From Flavobacteriales bacterium (lineage in GTDB: Bacteria > Bacteroidota > Bacteroidia > Flavobacteriales_F > PHOS-HE28), in contig JADKCV010000004.1 in NCBI GenBank assembly GCA_016718655.1, forward strand, positions 62,001 through 126,000: 64,000 nucleotides of DNA. The letters run 5' to 3'. The notes below the pieces were generated by a model. That model was not told where the DNA came from and ran no database searches. It saw nothing but the letters and a program-made list of their open reading frames with translations. The position numbers were made by a program, and so were the translations under genes. Positions 34,387 through 42,815 of this stretch are shown here, piece by piece (within the stretch, counting starts at the first letter, position 1; every line of letters begins with the position of its first letter).

Positions 34387-36179
34387 TCGTCACTTCCCAC
34401 CACCTCGTTCAGCACTTTGGTGTTGTAGTAGTTCCACGCACCGAGCCCGATCCAAGCGGCCAGTGCGGGCAGGATCAACCACCGGTGTTGTTTCGCACGG
34501 ATGCCCGCCAAGCGGTTGCGCCAGCCCCACGATGTCTCACGGCCCCGCACCCAGAAGATCAGGGCTACGGCCATCAGCACCCCGCCGAAGGCCCACCAAT
34601 AGGCCTTGAACCAGTACCACGCCCGCAGCGAGGTGCCATAGGTGTTCATGTCGGAATACGGATCGCTGGGAGCGGAATTGAAGTTGGCCAGTCGTGTGCT
34701 CACGTCCAACGCGTTCAACAGGATGCCATTGCCGATCAGGAAGACGATGAACACCGCGTACCCCACGTACTTGCTGTTCACCAACACATGGATCATGAAC
34801 GCGAGCGCGGCCATCACGGCCATGCCCACCAGGTTGGGCAGGATGTAGTTGCCCAGGTACACGCCAGGCTCCAACTGGGTGTACCCGTTCAGGAGTTGGA
34901 AGATCATACCGCCGATGGTGGTGATGACCAGCAACACGGCGAGCAACAGGATGAGCGCCGTGTACTTGCCAAGGAGCCCGATGCCCAAGGGGATGGGCGT
35001 GGCGTCGTGCACCTCATCGAACTTCGGTTCGCGTTCCTTCCACACCAGCAGACCGCTGTAGAAGGTGATGAGGATCATAAGGAAGAGTGAGAAAGATCCC
35101 TCGGTCACCTCGTTGACGTGGTAGGTCACCGGGTAGATGGTGTTCTCGTACAGCGAGGTGGAGAACGATAGGCTCAGGAACATGTTGAGCAGGCCGATGC
35201 CGGTGACCAGCAGGAAGGCCGTACCGCGGAGCATGCCGGTGAGGTCGTTCCACACGATGCGTCGCCATTGGCGGATGCGTGCGGTGGTACCATGTTCCCG
35301 TTGCACCACGGGCACCGGTGCCGATGCGGCGCGCAACGCAGTGATGTCCGCGGTCGCGGCGATGGGCTTGGCCTTGGTGGCTCGGTCGGTGAAGCTGAAG
35401 CGCCAGTAGCTGAACAGGAATACGGCCGCAGCGATGATGATCCAGACGATACGGTTCCAGAGGAACACACCGTTCATGGGTAGGAGCAGGGTGTTCTTGT
35501 CATCCACCGTCCAGTAGCGGCTCACCAGCTCGAACGCTGTCCCTGCGAAAGGGTCGAGCATCGCTGCGAGCGTCTGGTTCTCCATTTCGCCCATGAAGGT
35601 GCCGGCCACGCCATTGCCCACCATGATGACGATGGCCGTGATGAAGGCCGCGGCTGTGCTGCGCACCAAGACGGCCACCGCGAAGATGATGGCGGCGGAG
35701 AAGAGGATGTTCGGCAGGCTCAGATAGAGGTAGGCCTGCGCATGCGCCATCAGGTCGTTGGGACCCAGACGCTCGGGATCGACCCAAGGCATGACACTGC
35801 CCAAGAGCATGCCTACCGTGATGCCCAGCAAGGGCAAGGTGGCCACGAAGGTGCTGCCCAGGAAACGGCTCAGCAGGTACTGCCCTTTCTTCAAGGGCGT
35901 GCTGAACATGATCTGCTGGGTATTGTTCGTGAAATCACGGATGGCACTGGCGTTGACGAAGGCGGTGACCATCAACAGCCCCAGGAAGCCAAGTCCCGCG
36001 TAGTACTGGAACACCATGTACGATGCGTTCAGCTTCACATTGGCCAGCTGGCCGCCCACTACCAGCTTGTCCCACGTCACCAGCCCGAAGCCCATGAGCG
36101 CGAACAGCAGCAGGAAGATGTACACCATGGGCTGCCTCAGCCAATGGCGTATTTCGATCAGGGTGAGCCGCCACGTCAT
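34251..36179 (-). CDS. ABC-2 type permease half of permease-peptidase copy 2 (frameshift-truncated)
   Basis: 642 residues as read, of which about 597 are genuine permease; the last 45 (MPCITRRPTRGTKASHS...) are out-of-frame sequence of the peptidase gene. About twelve membrane segments match those of copy 1 (RLTLIEIRHWLRQPMVYIF; VTAFVNASAIRDFTNNTQQIMFSTPLKKGQYLLSRFLGS). The start ATG overlaps the ATPase stop by four bases, so ATPase and permease are coupled. With the ATPase it forms an export-type ABC transporter. The break lies after NTKVLNEVVGSDE. Confidence 0.85.
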   Translation of the reverse strand: MTWRLTLIEIRHWLRQPMVYIFLLLFALMGFGLVTWDKLVVGGQLANVKLNASYMVFQYYAGLGFLGLLMVTAFVNASAIRDFTNNTQQIMFSTPLKKGQYLLSRFLGSTFVATLPLLGITVGMLLGSVMPWVDPERLGPNDLMAHAQAYLYLSLPNILFSAAIIFAVAVLVRSTAAAFITAIVIMVGNGVAGTFMGEMENQTLAAMLDPFAGTAFELVSRYWTVDDKNTLLLPMNGVFLWNRIVWIIIAAAVFLFSYWRFSFTDRATKAKPIAATADITALRAASAPVPVVQREHGTTARIRQWRRIVWNDLTGMLRGTAFLLVTGIGLLNMFLSLSFSTSLYENTIYPVTYHVNEVTEGSFSLFLMILITFYSGLLVWKEREPKFDEVHDATPIPLGIGLLGKYTALILLLAVLLVITTIGGMIFQLLNGYTQLEPGVYLGNYILPNLVGMAVMAALAFMIHVLVNSKYVGYAVFIVFLIGNGILLNALDVSTRLANFNSAPSDPYSDMNTYGTSLRAWYWFKAYWWAFGGVLMAVALIFWVRGRETSWGWRNRLAGIRAKQHRWLILPALAAWIGLGAWNYYNTKVLNEVVGSDEWKRMPCITRRPTRGTKASHSRTIPTSASPSTWCPPNAACAVWRK

Positions 36180-37063
36180 GCAACAACGGTTTTGGCGGTC
36201 CCGTTGATGTGGCTGAAGAACACGTCCTCCAACGTCGGCTCCACGGCAGCGAAGCCTTCATCAGGGCGGGTCTCGTTGTACACGTGGATCACCGGACGCC
36301 CTGCGATGAGCTTGTTGCTGATCACGCGATGCTGCGCGAGCTGGGCCTCGAGCTCGCTCTTCGCGATGCTCTTCTCCCAGATCCTGCCCTTCACCGCGTT
36401 CAAGGCATCGTTCGGTGCACCGGCGAACAACAGCTGACCCTTGTTGATGATGGCCATGTTGCGGCAGAGTTCCTGCACGTCCTGCACGATGTGCGTGCTC
36501 AGGATCACCACCACGTTCTCGCCGATCTCCGTGAGCAGGTTGTAGAAGCGGTTGCGCTCGCCGGGATCCAGGCCGGCGGTGGGTTCATCCACGATGATGA
36601 GTTTGGGTTCGCCGATCAGCGATTGGGCGATCCCGAAGCGCTGTTTCATACCTCCACTGAATCCGGCGATGCGGCGCTTACGGTGCTCCCACAGGTTCAC
36701 CTTCTGCAACAGCGCTTCCACCAGGTCCTTCCGCTGGCCGTTGTTGATCACCCCCTTCAACAGGGCAATGTGATCGAGCATCTGGTAGGCGCTCACCCGC
36801 GGGTAAACGCCGAACTCCTGGGGCAGGTAGCCAAGCACCTTGCGCACCTCGTCCTTCTGACGCAGCACATCGATGTTCCCGAGCATCACCGTTCCCGCAT
36901 CAGCTTCCTGCAGTGTGGCCAGGATCCTCATGAGCGAACTCTTCCCCGCGCCATTGGGGCCGAGTAGGCCGAACATGCCGGTGGGGATGGTGAGGGTGAC
37001 GTTGTCCAGCGCCTTCACGCCGTTGGCGTAGGTCTTGCTGAGGCCGTTGATGACGAGTTCCAT
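36176..37063 (-). CDS. ABC transporter ATP-binding protein
   Basis: 295 residues from the ATG at 37063 (MELVINGLSKTYANG). Walker A GPNGAGKSS (35-43), Q-loop YLPQEFG, signature FSGGMKQR, Walker B LIIVDEP and H-loop STHIVQD are all intact. It belongs to the ABC-2 (CcmA-like) ATPases that drive exporters. It is the first gene of the operon and overlaps the first permease by ATGA, so it should energise one or both permease-peptidase fusions downstream, perhaps as a heterodimeric pore. The C-terminal 60 residues (EKSIAKSELEAQLAQHRV) are a regulatory extension. Confidence 0.95.
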   Translation of the reverse strand: MELVINGLSKTYANGVKALDNVTLTIPTGMFGLLGPNGAGKSSLMRILATLQEADAGTVMLGNIDVLRQKDEVRKVLGYLPQEFGVYPRVSAYQMLDHIALLKGVINNGQRKDLVEALLQKVNLWEHRKRRIAGFSGGMKQRFGIAQSLIGEPKLIIVDEPTAGLDPGERNRFYNLLTEIGENVVVILSTHIVQDVQELCRNMAIINKGQLLFAGAPNDALNAVKGRIWEKSIAKSELEAQLAQHRVISNKLIAGRPVIHVYNETRPDEGFAAVEPTLEDVFFSHINGTAKTVVA

Positions 37064-37261
37064 GTGGCGTGGAGGGAATATGCTCGCAAGATGCACAACG
37101 GAAGCATGGGATCCAAGCGGATCACACGAGCGGCTGGTCCAAGGGTCCGGTGGTCACGGGTGAATCGAGGTATGTCCATCCGCTCAGGAAATGTGGTCCG
37201 TCCGGTCTTCAGGCGGAATTGGGCGGTCGCGCTTGTGTGGTATTCACCCGAACTTTGCGCG

Positions 37262-39295
37262 ATGCGATCACTGTTCCTGTGCCTCATGGGGCTTTGCCTG
37301 TTGAAGGACGTTCACGCCCAGCAATGGAACTGGGCGGTGAGTGCCGGCGACGGCAGTAATGTGGACTTCTGTATGGGGATCGCCACGGACAGCCAAGGCA
37401 ATGCCTACTGGGCCGGGAGCGTGAGGGGGACATCCGAATTCGGTTGCGGCACCATCACTACCGGGAGCAATACCGCTGGAGTGTTGGCGAAATACGATGC
37501 GGCAGGCAATTGCCTGTGGGTGCGCAGCGTCCTGGTCACCTTCGATGATGCCCTGGCCTATGGTATCGCCATCGATGCGGAGAACCGGATCTACATCACC
37601 GGCAGCTACAATGGCAGTGCGGTCTTCAGTAACGATATCACCCTTGATTCATACGTCGGTGACGATATCTTCGTAGCGCGCTACGATGTGGATGGCACCT
37701 GCTTGTGGGCGCGTCGTGCCGGTAGCAGCTCCAACGATGAGGCGCGTGGCATTGCTGTTTCCCCGGAAGGGGATGTGTTCATCACGGGTTTCGTGGGCGG
37801 GTCCACCGTGCGTTTCGAACCGCTTCAGATCACCAACAACAACCAACGCCAGGTCTTCGTGGCGAGCTACGACAGCACGGGTACGTTGAATTGGGCCAAG
37901 CTCAGCACAGGCATCGGTCAGGGCAAGTCCTCAAGATCGATCAGCGTGGCGAACGACCGCCTGTTCATCACCGGGCAGTTCAGCTTTGCCGCTGGTGAGT
38001 TCGATGGGCTACCGATCTCCACCACATCGAACTCCGGTAAGGCCTTCATACTGGCGTGTGACCTCGACGGCAATGCGCTTTGGGCGAACAGCTACGGTTC
38101 AGGCGACCACGAGGGTATGGGTATCACGGCTGATACCCTGGGCAATGTGTTCATGGTCGGCAGGCTCTGGGGAAGCATGTTCCTGCCGGATGACACCCTC
38201 GTTTCGGTGAGCAGCAACGACGACTTCATGATCCTGAAGTTCGATGCGGACGGAACCTATCAATGGGGTAAGAGCACCGGGTCCACGCAACGTGACCTGA
38301 GTTGGAGCGCGGCTGCGGATGGACAAGGAAATGCCTATGTAGCCGTGCAGTTCAACGCTGCCGTCGATCTCTTCGGCACCACACTTTCCAGTGCAGGTGG
38401 CGAGGACATCGCGATCATGAAAATGGATGGCGCGGGCGAAGTGGTGTGGGCGAAGCGGGCCGGCGGCAACCAACGCGATGTGCCCCTTTGCATTCACCGG
38501 CAGGCCGCCGAACCCCACCAATTGTACTTCGGCGGATACTACTGGGGCCTGGTCACCTATGGCAGCACCACCATCGATGATGTATCGAACGGCGATGCCA
38601 TGATGGTCTCCGCCACGGACACCACCTTCGATGTGAGCCTGTATGCCACGGACGTATGCCCCGGATCGTGCAACGGAACGGCGGTCGCCTTCACTCAGGG
38701 TGCCGGACCGTTCACCTACAGTTGGAGCCAGGGCGGCGGTGATGCCATCATTGGAGACCTCTGTGCGAGCATCCAGATCGTTGAAGTGACCGATGCGAAC
38801 GGACAGGTACGGATCGATACGGTGTACGTGGAAGAACGGACCGACCCTGACTACACCGTTCAGGTGCTGAACGATTCGCTCTGGTTGGAAGGTGGCGTGA
38901 GTTACGCCTGGGTCTTCGATGGCAGCGTGTCCGTTGGCGGCGACAGTGCCTCGCATGTGGCGCAACAGACCGGCCAGTACCACGCCGTGGTGACCGATGC
39001 CTCGGGCTGCCAATGGAGCAGCGATACCGTGTTGGTCGTCCTGAACGTCGGTTTGGATGAAGCGGGTCAGGAGGAACTGTTCGTGTATCCGAACCCAACG
39101 AACGATGTGCTCCACCTCTCCAACTGGAACGTTCCGGTCCTCGGAGCGGTGGCAATGGATGTTCTGGGCCGCAGCGCCGAAGTGAAGGTCACCGGTTCGA
39201 ATACCATCGATGTCGGCGACCTGGCCCCCGGAACGTGGATGTTGGTGATCGGGACCGGCAGTGGCACGACGTATTCCCGATTCGTGAAGGAGTAA
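37262..39295 (+). CDS. Secreted SBBP-repeat beta-propeller protein, T9SS type A
   Basis: 677 residues from the ATG at 37262, which gives a signal peptide (MRSLFLCLMGLCLLKDVHAQQ). At least six repeats of a propeller blade run from about 25 to 420 with the pattern GIA-x-D-x-x-G-N-x-Y-x-x-G and KYDA-x-G-x-x-LWV-R (SBBP/delta-60 type). An SprB-type PKD-like segment (DVCPGSCNGTAVAFTQGAGPFTYSWSQGG) and a C-terminal sorting domain (VYPNPTNDVLHLSNW, then TTYSRFVKE) follow. It should be exported by T9SS and attached to the surface; role unknown, perhaps adhesion. It is paralogous to the next gene. Confidence 0.85.
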   Translation: MRSLFLCLMGLCLLKDVHAQQWNWAVSAGDGSNVDFCMGIATDSQGNAYWAGSVRGTSEFGCGTITTGSNTAGVLAKYDAAGNCLWVRSVLVTFDDALAYGIAIDAENRIYITGSYNGSAVFSNDITLDSYVGDDIFVARYDVDGTCLWARRAGSSSNDEARGIAVSPEGDVFITGFVGGSTVRFEPLQITNNNQRQVFVASYDSTGTLNWAKLSTGIGQGKSSRSISVANDRLFITGQFSFAAGEFDGLPISTTSNSGKAFILACDLDGNALWANSYGSGDHEGMGITADTLGNVFMVGRLWGSMFLPDDTLVSVSSNDDFMILKFDADGTYQWGKSTGSTQRDLSWSAAADGQGNAYVAVQFNAAVDLFGTTLSSAGGEDIAIMKMDGAGEVVWAKRAGGNQRDVPLCIHRQAAEPHQLYFGGYYWGLVTYGSTTIDDVSNGDAMMVSATDTTFDVSLYATDVCPGSCNGTAVAFTQGAGPFTYSWSQGGGDAIIGDLCASIQIVEVTDANGQVRIDTVYVEERTDPDYTVQVLNDSLWLEGGVSYAWVFDGSVSVGGDSASHVAQQTGQYHAVVTDASGCQWSSDTVLVVLNVGLDEAGQEELFVYPNPTNDVLHLSNWNVPVLGAVAMDVLGRSAEVKVTGSNTIDVGDLAPGTWMLVIGTGSGTTYSRFVKE

Positions 39296-39351
39296 GTCGG
39301 GGCAGGCAACGCGTTGCCCGCTGCAGTTGTCTTATTGCCGATCCTTCTTCC

Positions 39352-40950
39352 ATGCGCCAACTGCTTACGCTCTCCCTGCTTGCCAGCACCTCGTTGATCA
39401 ACGCACAACAGTGCGATTGGCTCACCAGCGCCTCCATCGATTACGATTCGAACCCATCAATGCCCTCGGAGGTGATGGCATCCGCTTCCGGTCGTTTGGT
39501 GATCGGTCGGAACACCACGGGCGATTTCGTATTCGGGCAAACGCTTTACGGTCACGCGGTGATCGAGGCACTTGATCTGGATGGCTTCCCGATCTGGTCC
39601 TGCGCTCTGAGCGATTCGGTGAGCCTGAAGAGTGCCGTTGTATCGGCGGATGGCCGCGCGTTCTTCGCCGGCAGCTTCATGGGTGCCATGCAGGTGTGCG
39701 ATGGTTCGGTGCTGGGTGGTGTGCCTGGTCATGGAATGTGGAACGAGAACCTGTTCCTGATCGCGGTCGATCTCAACACGGGCTTGATCGAATGGACGCG
39801 GAACCTCTCCTTCGTTCACGATCAAGCATTGAGCATTCCCTCGCTGGCGCTTGATCCCCAGGGGCGCTTGTGGTATGCCGTTTCCGAGTGGGGTGTGGGC
39901 AAAGCGGTGCGTGTGGATGAAAGTGGTGCGGACATGGAGACCCGCATCGTGGACGGTGTGCGGACGCTGGGGACGATCAGCTTCGACCCCTGGGGCGGGC
40001 TGTACATGAGCGGCGGATGCGAGAACGTCGGCTTCGCGTTCGGCGGGGAGGCCTTCACCAATGAGGGTACAACAGGGTACTCCATGTTCGTGCTGCGTTA
40101 CAAGCCCGATGGCACGGCCGGTTTCGCCGAGTTCGCCGATGATATCACGTTCCAAGAGCCACAGGTCGTCGCCACCGCGGATGGCCATGCCTACCTCGCA
40201 GGGGGGATCTTCGATGGCACGCAATGGGGCGACCTGGAACTACACGGCCCCAACTGGTCGGAAGAGGTCTTCCTGACGCGCTTGGACAGTATGGGGGAAT
40301 TCATCTGGGTGGTGGAAAGTGCGCCGCTAACACCGGCACCAATAACCGGCAATCTGAGCCGCAGCAAAGGCCCCTGCATCGCACTGGACCCCGATGGCAC
40401 CGTGTACCTCATCGGTGACGCGCGCGGCACAACGGATTGGGGCAACGGCGTTACTACGGGCAGCAGTGTGCTCACGGACCATGTAGTCGCCGTGGTGGCA
40501 TTCGCTATGGATGGCAGTGCGCTCTGGTCCTCGGACAGTGAGGTGAACACAGGATGGTTCGAGGCACGCACCATCACCGCTTCTGCGGAGCCTGGGTCTG
40601 TGCACATCGCTGCACACGTTCGCGATCCCTTCACTTTCGGACCGCATACCATCGGTGAGATCGGTACTCAGTACGCTGCTTTCGCTGAGCTGTCAGGCAT
40701 CAACACGGGGATCGTTCCGGTCAGTAAGCTGGGTGGGTTGGATGCATGGCCCGTACCCGCTCGTTCGATCGTACAGGTGCACCATGAAGGAAACGGGACT
40801 ACCGCTGCGCTACATACCGCAACAGGCGAGGTGCTGCGCACGGTACGATTGGTGCCCGGCACCAACACCATCGATCTGAGCGCTCTTCCTGCAGGTTCGT
40901 ACTTCCTCCGCACTGTGGAAGGGAAGGCTGTGCGGGTGGTGAAGGAGTGA
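39352..40950 (+). CDS. Secreted beta-propeller-like protein, T9SS type A
   Basis: 532 residues from the ATG at 39352 (MRQLLTLSLLASTSLINAQQ signal). The body has degenerate propeller repeats like the preceding gene (LDPQGRLWYAVSEWG, FDPWGGLYMSGGCENVGFAFGG, LDPDGTVYLIGDARGTTDWGNG). The end is a short type A sorting domain (LDAWPVPARSIVQVHHEGNG, YFLRTVEGKAVRVVKE). The 56-base spacing and shared architecture suggest tandem duplication and co-transcription with the gene at 37262, although a small GC palindrome (near 39310) lies between. Surface-exposed protein of unknown role. Confidence 0.8.
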   Translation: MRQLLTLSLLASTSLINAQQCDWLTSASIDYDSNPSMPSEVMASASGRLVIGRNTTGDFVFGQTLYGHAVIEALDLDGFPIWSCALSDSVSLKSAVVSADGRAFFAGSFMGAMQVCDGSVLGGVPGHGMWNENLFLIAVDLNTGLIEWTRNLSFVHDQALSIPSLALDPQGRLWYAVSEWGVGKAVRVDESGADMETRIVDGVRTLGTISFDPWGGLYMSGGCENVGFAFGGEAFTNEGTTGYSMFVLRYKPDGTAGFAEFADDITFQEPQVVATADGHAYLAGGIFDGTQWGDLELHGPNWSEEVFLTRLDSMGEFIWVVESAPLTPAPITGNLSRSKGPCIALDPDGTVYLIGDARGTTDWGNGVTTGSSVLTDHVVAVVAFAMDGSALWSSDSEVNTGWFEARTITASAEPGSVHIAAHVRDPFTFGPHTIGEIGTQYAAFAELSGINTGIVPVSKLGGLDAWPVPARSIVQVHHEGNGTTAALHTATGEVLRTVRLVPGTNTIDLSALPAGSYFLRTVEGKAVRVVKE

Positions 40951-40978
40951 GGGGATACGGCCGGGAACCCGCGTGAGC

Positions 40979-41050
40979 GATCGTAGTGGAAAGCCCACAG
41001 CAGCCCGAGGAACGAGGGCTGCGAGGACTTGGAATGAAGAGCGCGACCCG
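40979..41050 (+). repeat. Structured intergenic repeat, copy A
   Basis: It starts with GATCGTAGTGGAAAGCCC (40979-40996), continues with a hairpin (CAGCAGCCC...GGGCTGCG) containing GAGGAACGAGG, and ends with GACTTGGAATGAAGAGCGCG. The opening motif recurs in copy B (42579-42707) on the other strand. A second GC hairpin (CCCCGGC...GCCGGGG, about 41053-41073) follows. The region is noncoding on both strands as far as I can judge. Confidence 0.5.
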
Positions 41051-41087
41051 AGCCCCGGCCTGTGAGCCGGGGGAGGGGCACGCCCGG

Positions 41088-41190
41088 AACAAGACTCAAG
41101 ACACAAGGCACAAGTATCAAGTGATCAAGGTCTGGCGCATCGTGAACCTTGTTGCCTTGTGCCTTGACACTTGGAACTTGTGTCTTCCCT
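41088..41190. repeat. Imperfect inverted repeat rich in CAAG/CTTG units
   Basis: The left arm (AACAAGACTCAAGACACAAG...) and right arm (CTTGTTGCCTTGTGCCTTGAC...CTTGTGTCTT) are approximate reverse complements about 40 bases long, with a 15-base centre. Composition differs from the flanks. It abuts the dinB stop codon. It resembles a short non-autonomous or palindromic repeat rather than a simple terminator. Confidence 0.55.
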
Positions 41191-42415
41191 ACGTTCTGCG
41201 GTTCGCCAACAACACCGGCGCCTGCCCATCGAAGGGATTGTCCATCCTCCCGATACTCTTCGCCTCCATACCAGCGGCGCGCATCACGGTGCGGTCGCCG
41301 AAGCGCTTGCGGATCCTATCCATGGCCTGATACAGGTCCATGGCCTCCTGCGTGTCGGTGAAGGCGTCCATCTGGTGCCCGCCACCCACCAGGTGGCTGA
41401 AGCGTACACCGATCAAGCGGATCCGCTGGCGGCGATCGTACAGCGCGCGGAACAGGTCGTGTACCGCGGGTAGTATGATGTGGTCGCAGGCCGTGTAGCC
41501 TAGGCGGATCTGTTTGGTGTGCGTGTTGAAATCGGCGTAGCGGATCTTCACCGCGATGCAACTGGTGAGCTTGTCGCCCTTGCGCAGTTGGAAGGCGAGG
41601 CTCTCGGCCATGGCGGTGAGCATGCCCTTCAGTTTCACCACATCGATGGTATCGCGCTCGAAGGTGCGCTCCGTGCTGATGCTCTTGCGCTCGTGCCAGG
41701 CGATCACCGGACTGTCATCGATGCCGTTCGCCTTGCGCCACAGCACGGGGCCATGCTCGCCCAGCAGCCGCTGCATCAGATCCACCCGTAGCTCTTGCAG
41801 CGTGTGGATCTTCGCCACGCCCATGCTGCGCAACAGGTGCGCGGTCTTCTCGCCCACGCCGGGGATCCGCTCGATGGGCATCGGCGCCAGAAAGGGTTTC
41901 TCCGTGCCGCGCTCCACGTACCACTCGCCCGCGCCGTTCTTCGCCTCGCCGGTGGCCACCTTGCTCACCGTCTTGTTGATGCTCAGTCCGAACGAATTCG
42001 GCAGCCCGCTATCCTTGATGATCTTCTGCCGCAGCTCCACCGCCAGCTTCCTGCTGCCGTGGAACTTGTCGGTGCCGCTCAGGTCCACGTAGAACTCGTC
42101 CACGCTGCTCTTCTCGAACAGCGGCACGTTCGCGCGGATGATCTCCGTCACCTCATCGCTCTTCTTCAGGTACGCGCCACTGTCGCCCCGCAGGATGATC
42201 GCCTCCGGGCACAGCTGCTTGGCCATCTTCATCGGCATGGCGCTGCGCACCCCGAAAGCCCGTGCCTCGTAGCTGCAACTGGCCACCACGCCGCGGTCGC
42301 TGTCGGCGCCGATCAGCACGGGCCTGCCCACCAGCTTGGGGTTCTCCAGCCGCTCCACGCTCACGAAGAAGGTGTTGAGGTCCAGGTGGAGGATCGTTCG
42401 TTCGCCGTTGATCAT
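41189..42415 (-). CDS. dinB: DNA polymerase IV (Y-family)
   Basis: 408 residues from the ATG at 42415 (MINGERTILHLDLNTFFVSVERLENP); an alternative ATG at 42436 adds seven residues (QNEECRM-like) encoded by an AT-rich repeat arm. Catalytic motifs are present: DLNTFF with the first metal ligand, SYEARAFGVRSAMPM, and SVDEFYVDLSG with the Asp-Glu pair. A helix-hairpin-helix (ERIPGVGEKTAHLL) and little-finger domain follow. No clear C-terminal clamp-binding motif is seen. It performs error-prone translesion synthesis. The neighbouring XRE-S24 repressor and the separate DnaE gene suggest a damage-response set. Confidence 0.93.
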   Translation of the reverse strand: MINGERTILHLDLNTFFVSVERLENPKLVGRPVLIGADSDRGVVASCSYEARAFGVRSAMPMKMAKQLCPEAIILRGDSGAYLKKSDEVTEIIRANVPLFEKSSVDEFYVDLSGTDKFHGSRKLAVELRQKIIKDSGLPNSFGLSINKTVSKVATGEAKNGAGEWYVERGTEKPFLAPMPIERIPGVGEKTAHLLRSMGVAKIHTLQELRVDLMQRLLGEHGPVLWRKANGIDDSPVIAWHERKSISTERTFERDTIDVVKLKGMLTAMAESLAFQLRKGDKLTSCIAVKIRYADFNTHTKQIRLGYTACDHIILPAVHDLFRALYDRRQRIRLIGVRFSHLVGGGHQMDAFTDTQEAMDLYQAMDRIRKRFGDRTVMRAAGMEAKSIGRMDNPFDGQAPVLLANRRT

Positions 42416-42446
42416 TCTACATTCTTCATTCTGCATTTTTCATTTC
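42409..42446. repeat. AT-rich mini-repeat arm at the dinB 5' end
   Basis: ATTCTACATTCTTCATTCTGCATTTTTCATTT is closely related to the right arm of the repeat inside dnaE (27214-27243). Only one arm is present. It supplies the alternative dinB start codons and first residues. Confidence 0.6.
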
Positions 42447-42486
42447 CTCCCGCTGCCCTGTTGCCAACACTGGTCAGGTCGACCCT

Positions 42487-42712
42487 GTCATCCCGGCCTT
42501 GAGCCGGGAGGGTCGACGCTACGGGTGCTTCGATCAATGTGGGTGCTTTGGCCGCCTCCCGCCCAAAGCGGCGGGAACGGGCTGTCCGCTATAGTCCCGC
42601 ACGGCCGGTCCAGCGGTGGCGGCACTGCGGGGTTCCGCCGTACGGCGGACCTCCTCGTTGCACGCCTCCACAAGGCCCGGCCGTGCGGGGGCTGCCGCTC
42701 CCATCCCTGGCG
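42487..42712 (-). repeat. Structured intergenic repeat, copy B, with adjacent palindrome
   Basis: A TCCCGGC...GCCGGGA hairpin (near 42490-42509) precedes the main element. Bases 42596-42608 pair perfectly with 42677-42689 (CCCGCACGGCCGG), enclosing an inner TCCGCCG-TA-CGGCGGA palindrome (42634-42649). The closing stem is flanked by two direct copies of a GGGCTG-CCGCT-x-x-x-AT/AG-x-CCC motif (42579-42598 and 42689-42707), whose complement is GGGATGGGAGCGGCAGCCC and GGACTATAGCGGACAGCCC. Copy A shares this AGYGG-x-AGCCC signature. Probably a dispersed structured repeat or ncRNA; I see no gene here. Confidence 0.55.
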
Positions 42713-42761
42713 GAGGTCCCCGTCCGACCAACAGTTCCGTGCTGACAAAATAACCGTCATG

Positions 42762-42791
42762 TTGCGGTCAGTAAAATAGTCATTAGATTTG
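42762..42791 (+). promoter_or_regulatory. Full Bacteroidota promoter of the ORF6N operon with an internal operator-like site
   Basis: TTG (42762-42764), 19 bases, then TAGATTTG (42784-42791) is an exact TTG-N19-TAnnTTTG match. The spacer holds TAAAATAGTC (42772-42781), similar to TAAGACAGTC and TAAGACACTC upstream of the S24 repressor and to TAAGGTAGTC upstream of dnaE. A protein bound there would block the promoter. The ATG follows 24 bases after the -7 box. Confidence 0.65.
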
Positions 42792-42815
42792 TCCGTCGGA
42801 TAACTGATCAACGAA

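Noticed and set aside
42534..42731. ORFs in both strands across the structured repeat (e.g. reading YSGQPVPAALGG)
   Set aside because: The open frames follow from the GC-rich palindromic repeat; no domain, signal or promoter supports them.
40979..42812. CRISPR array
   Set aside because: Repeats here are palindromic or dispersed, not evenly spaced direct repeats with unique spacers, and no cas genes are present.
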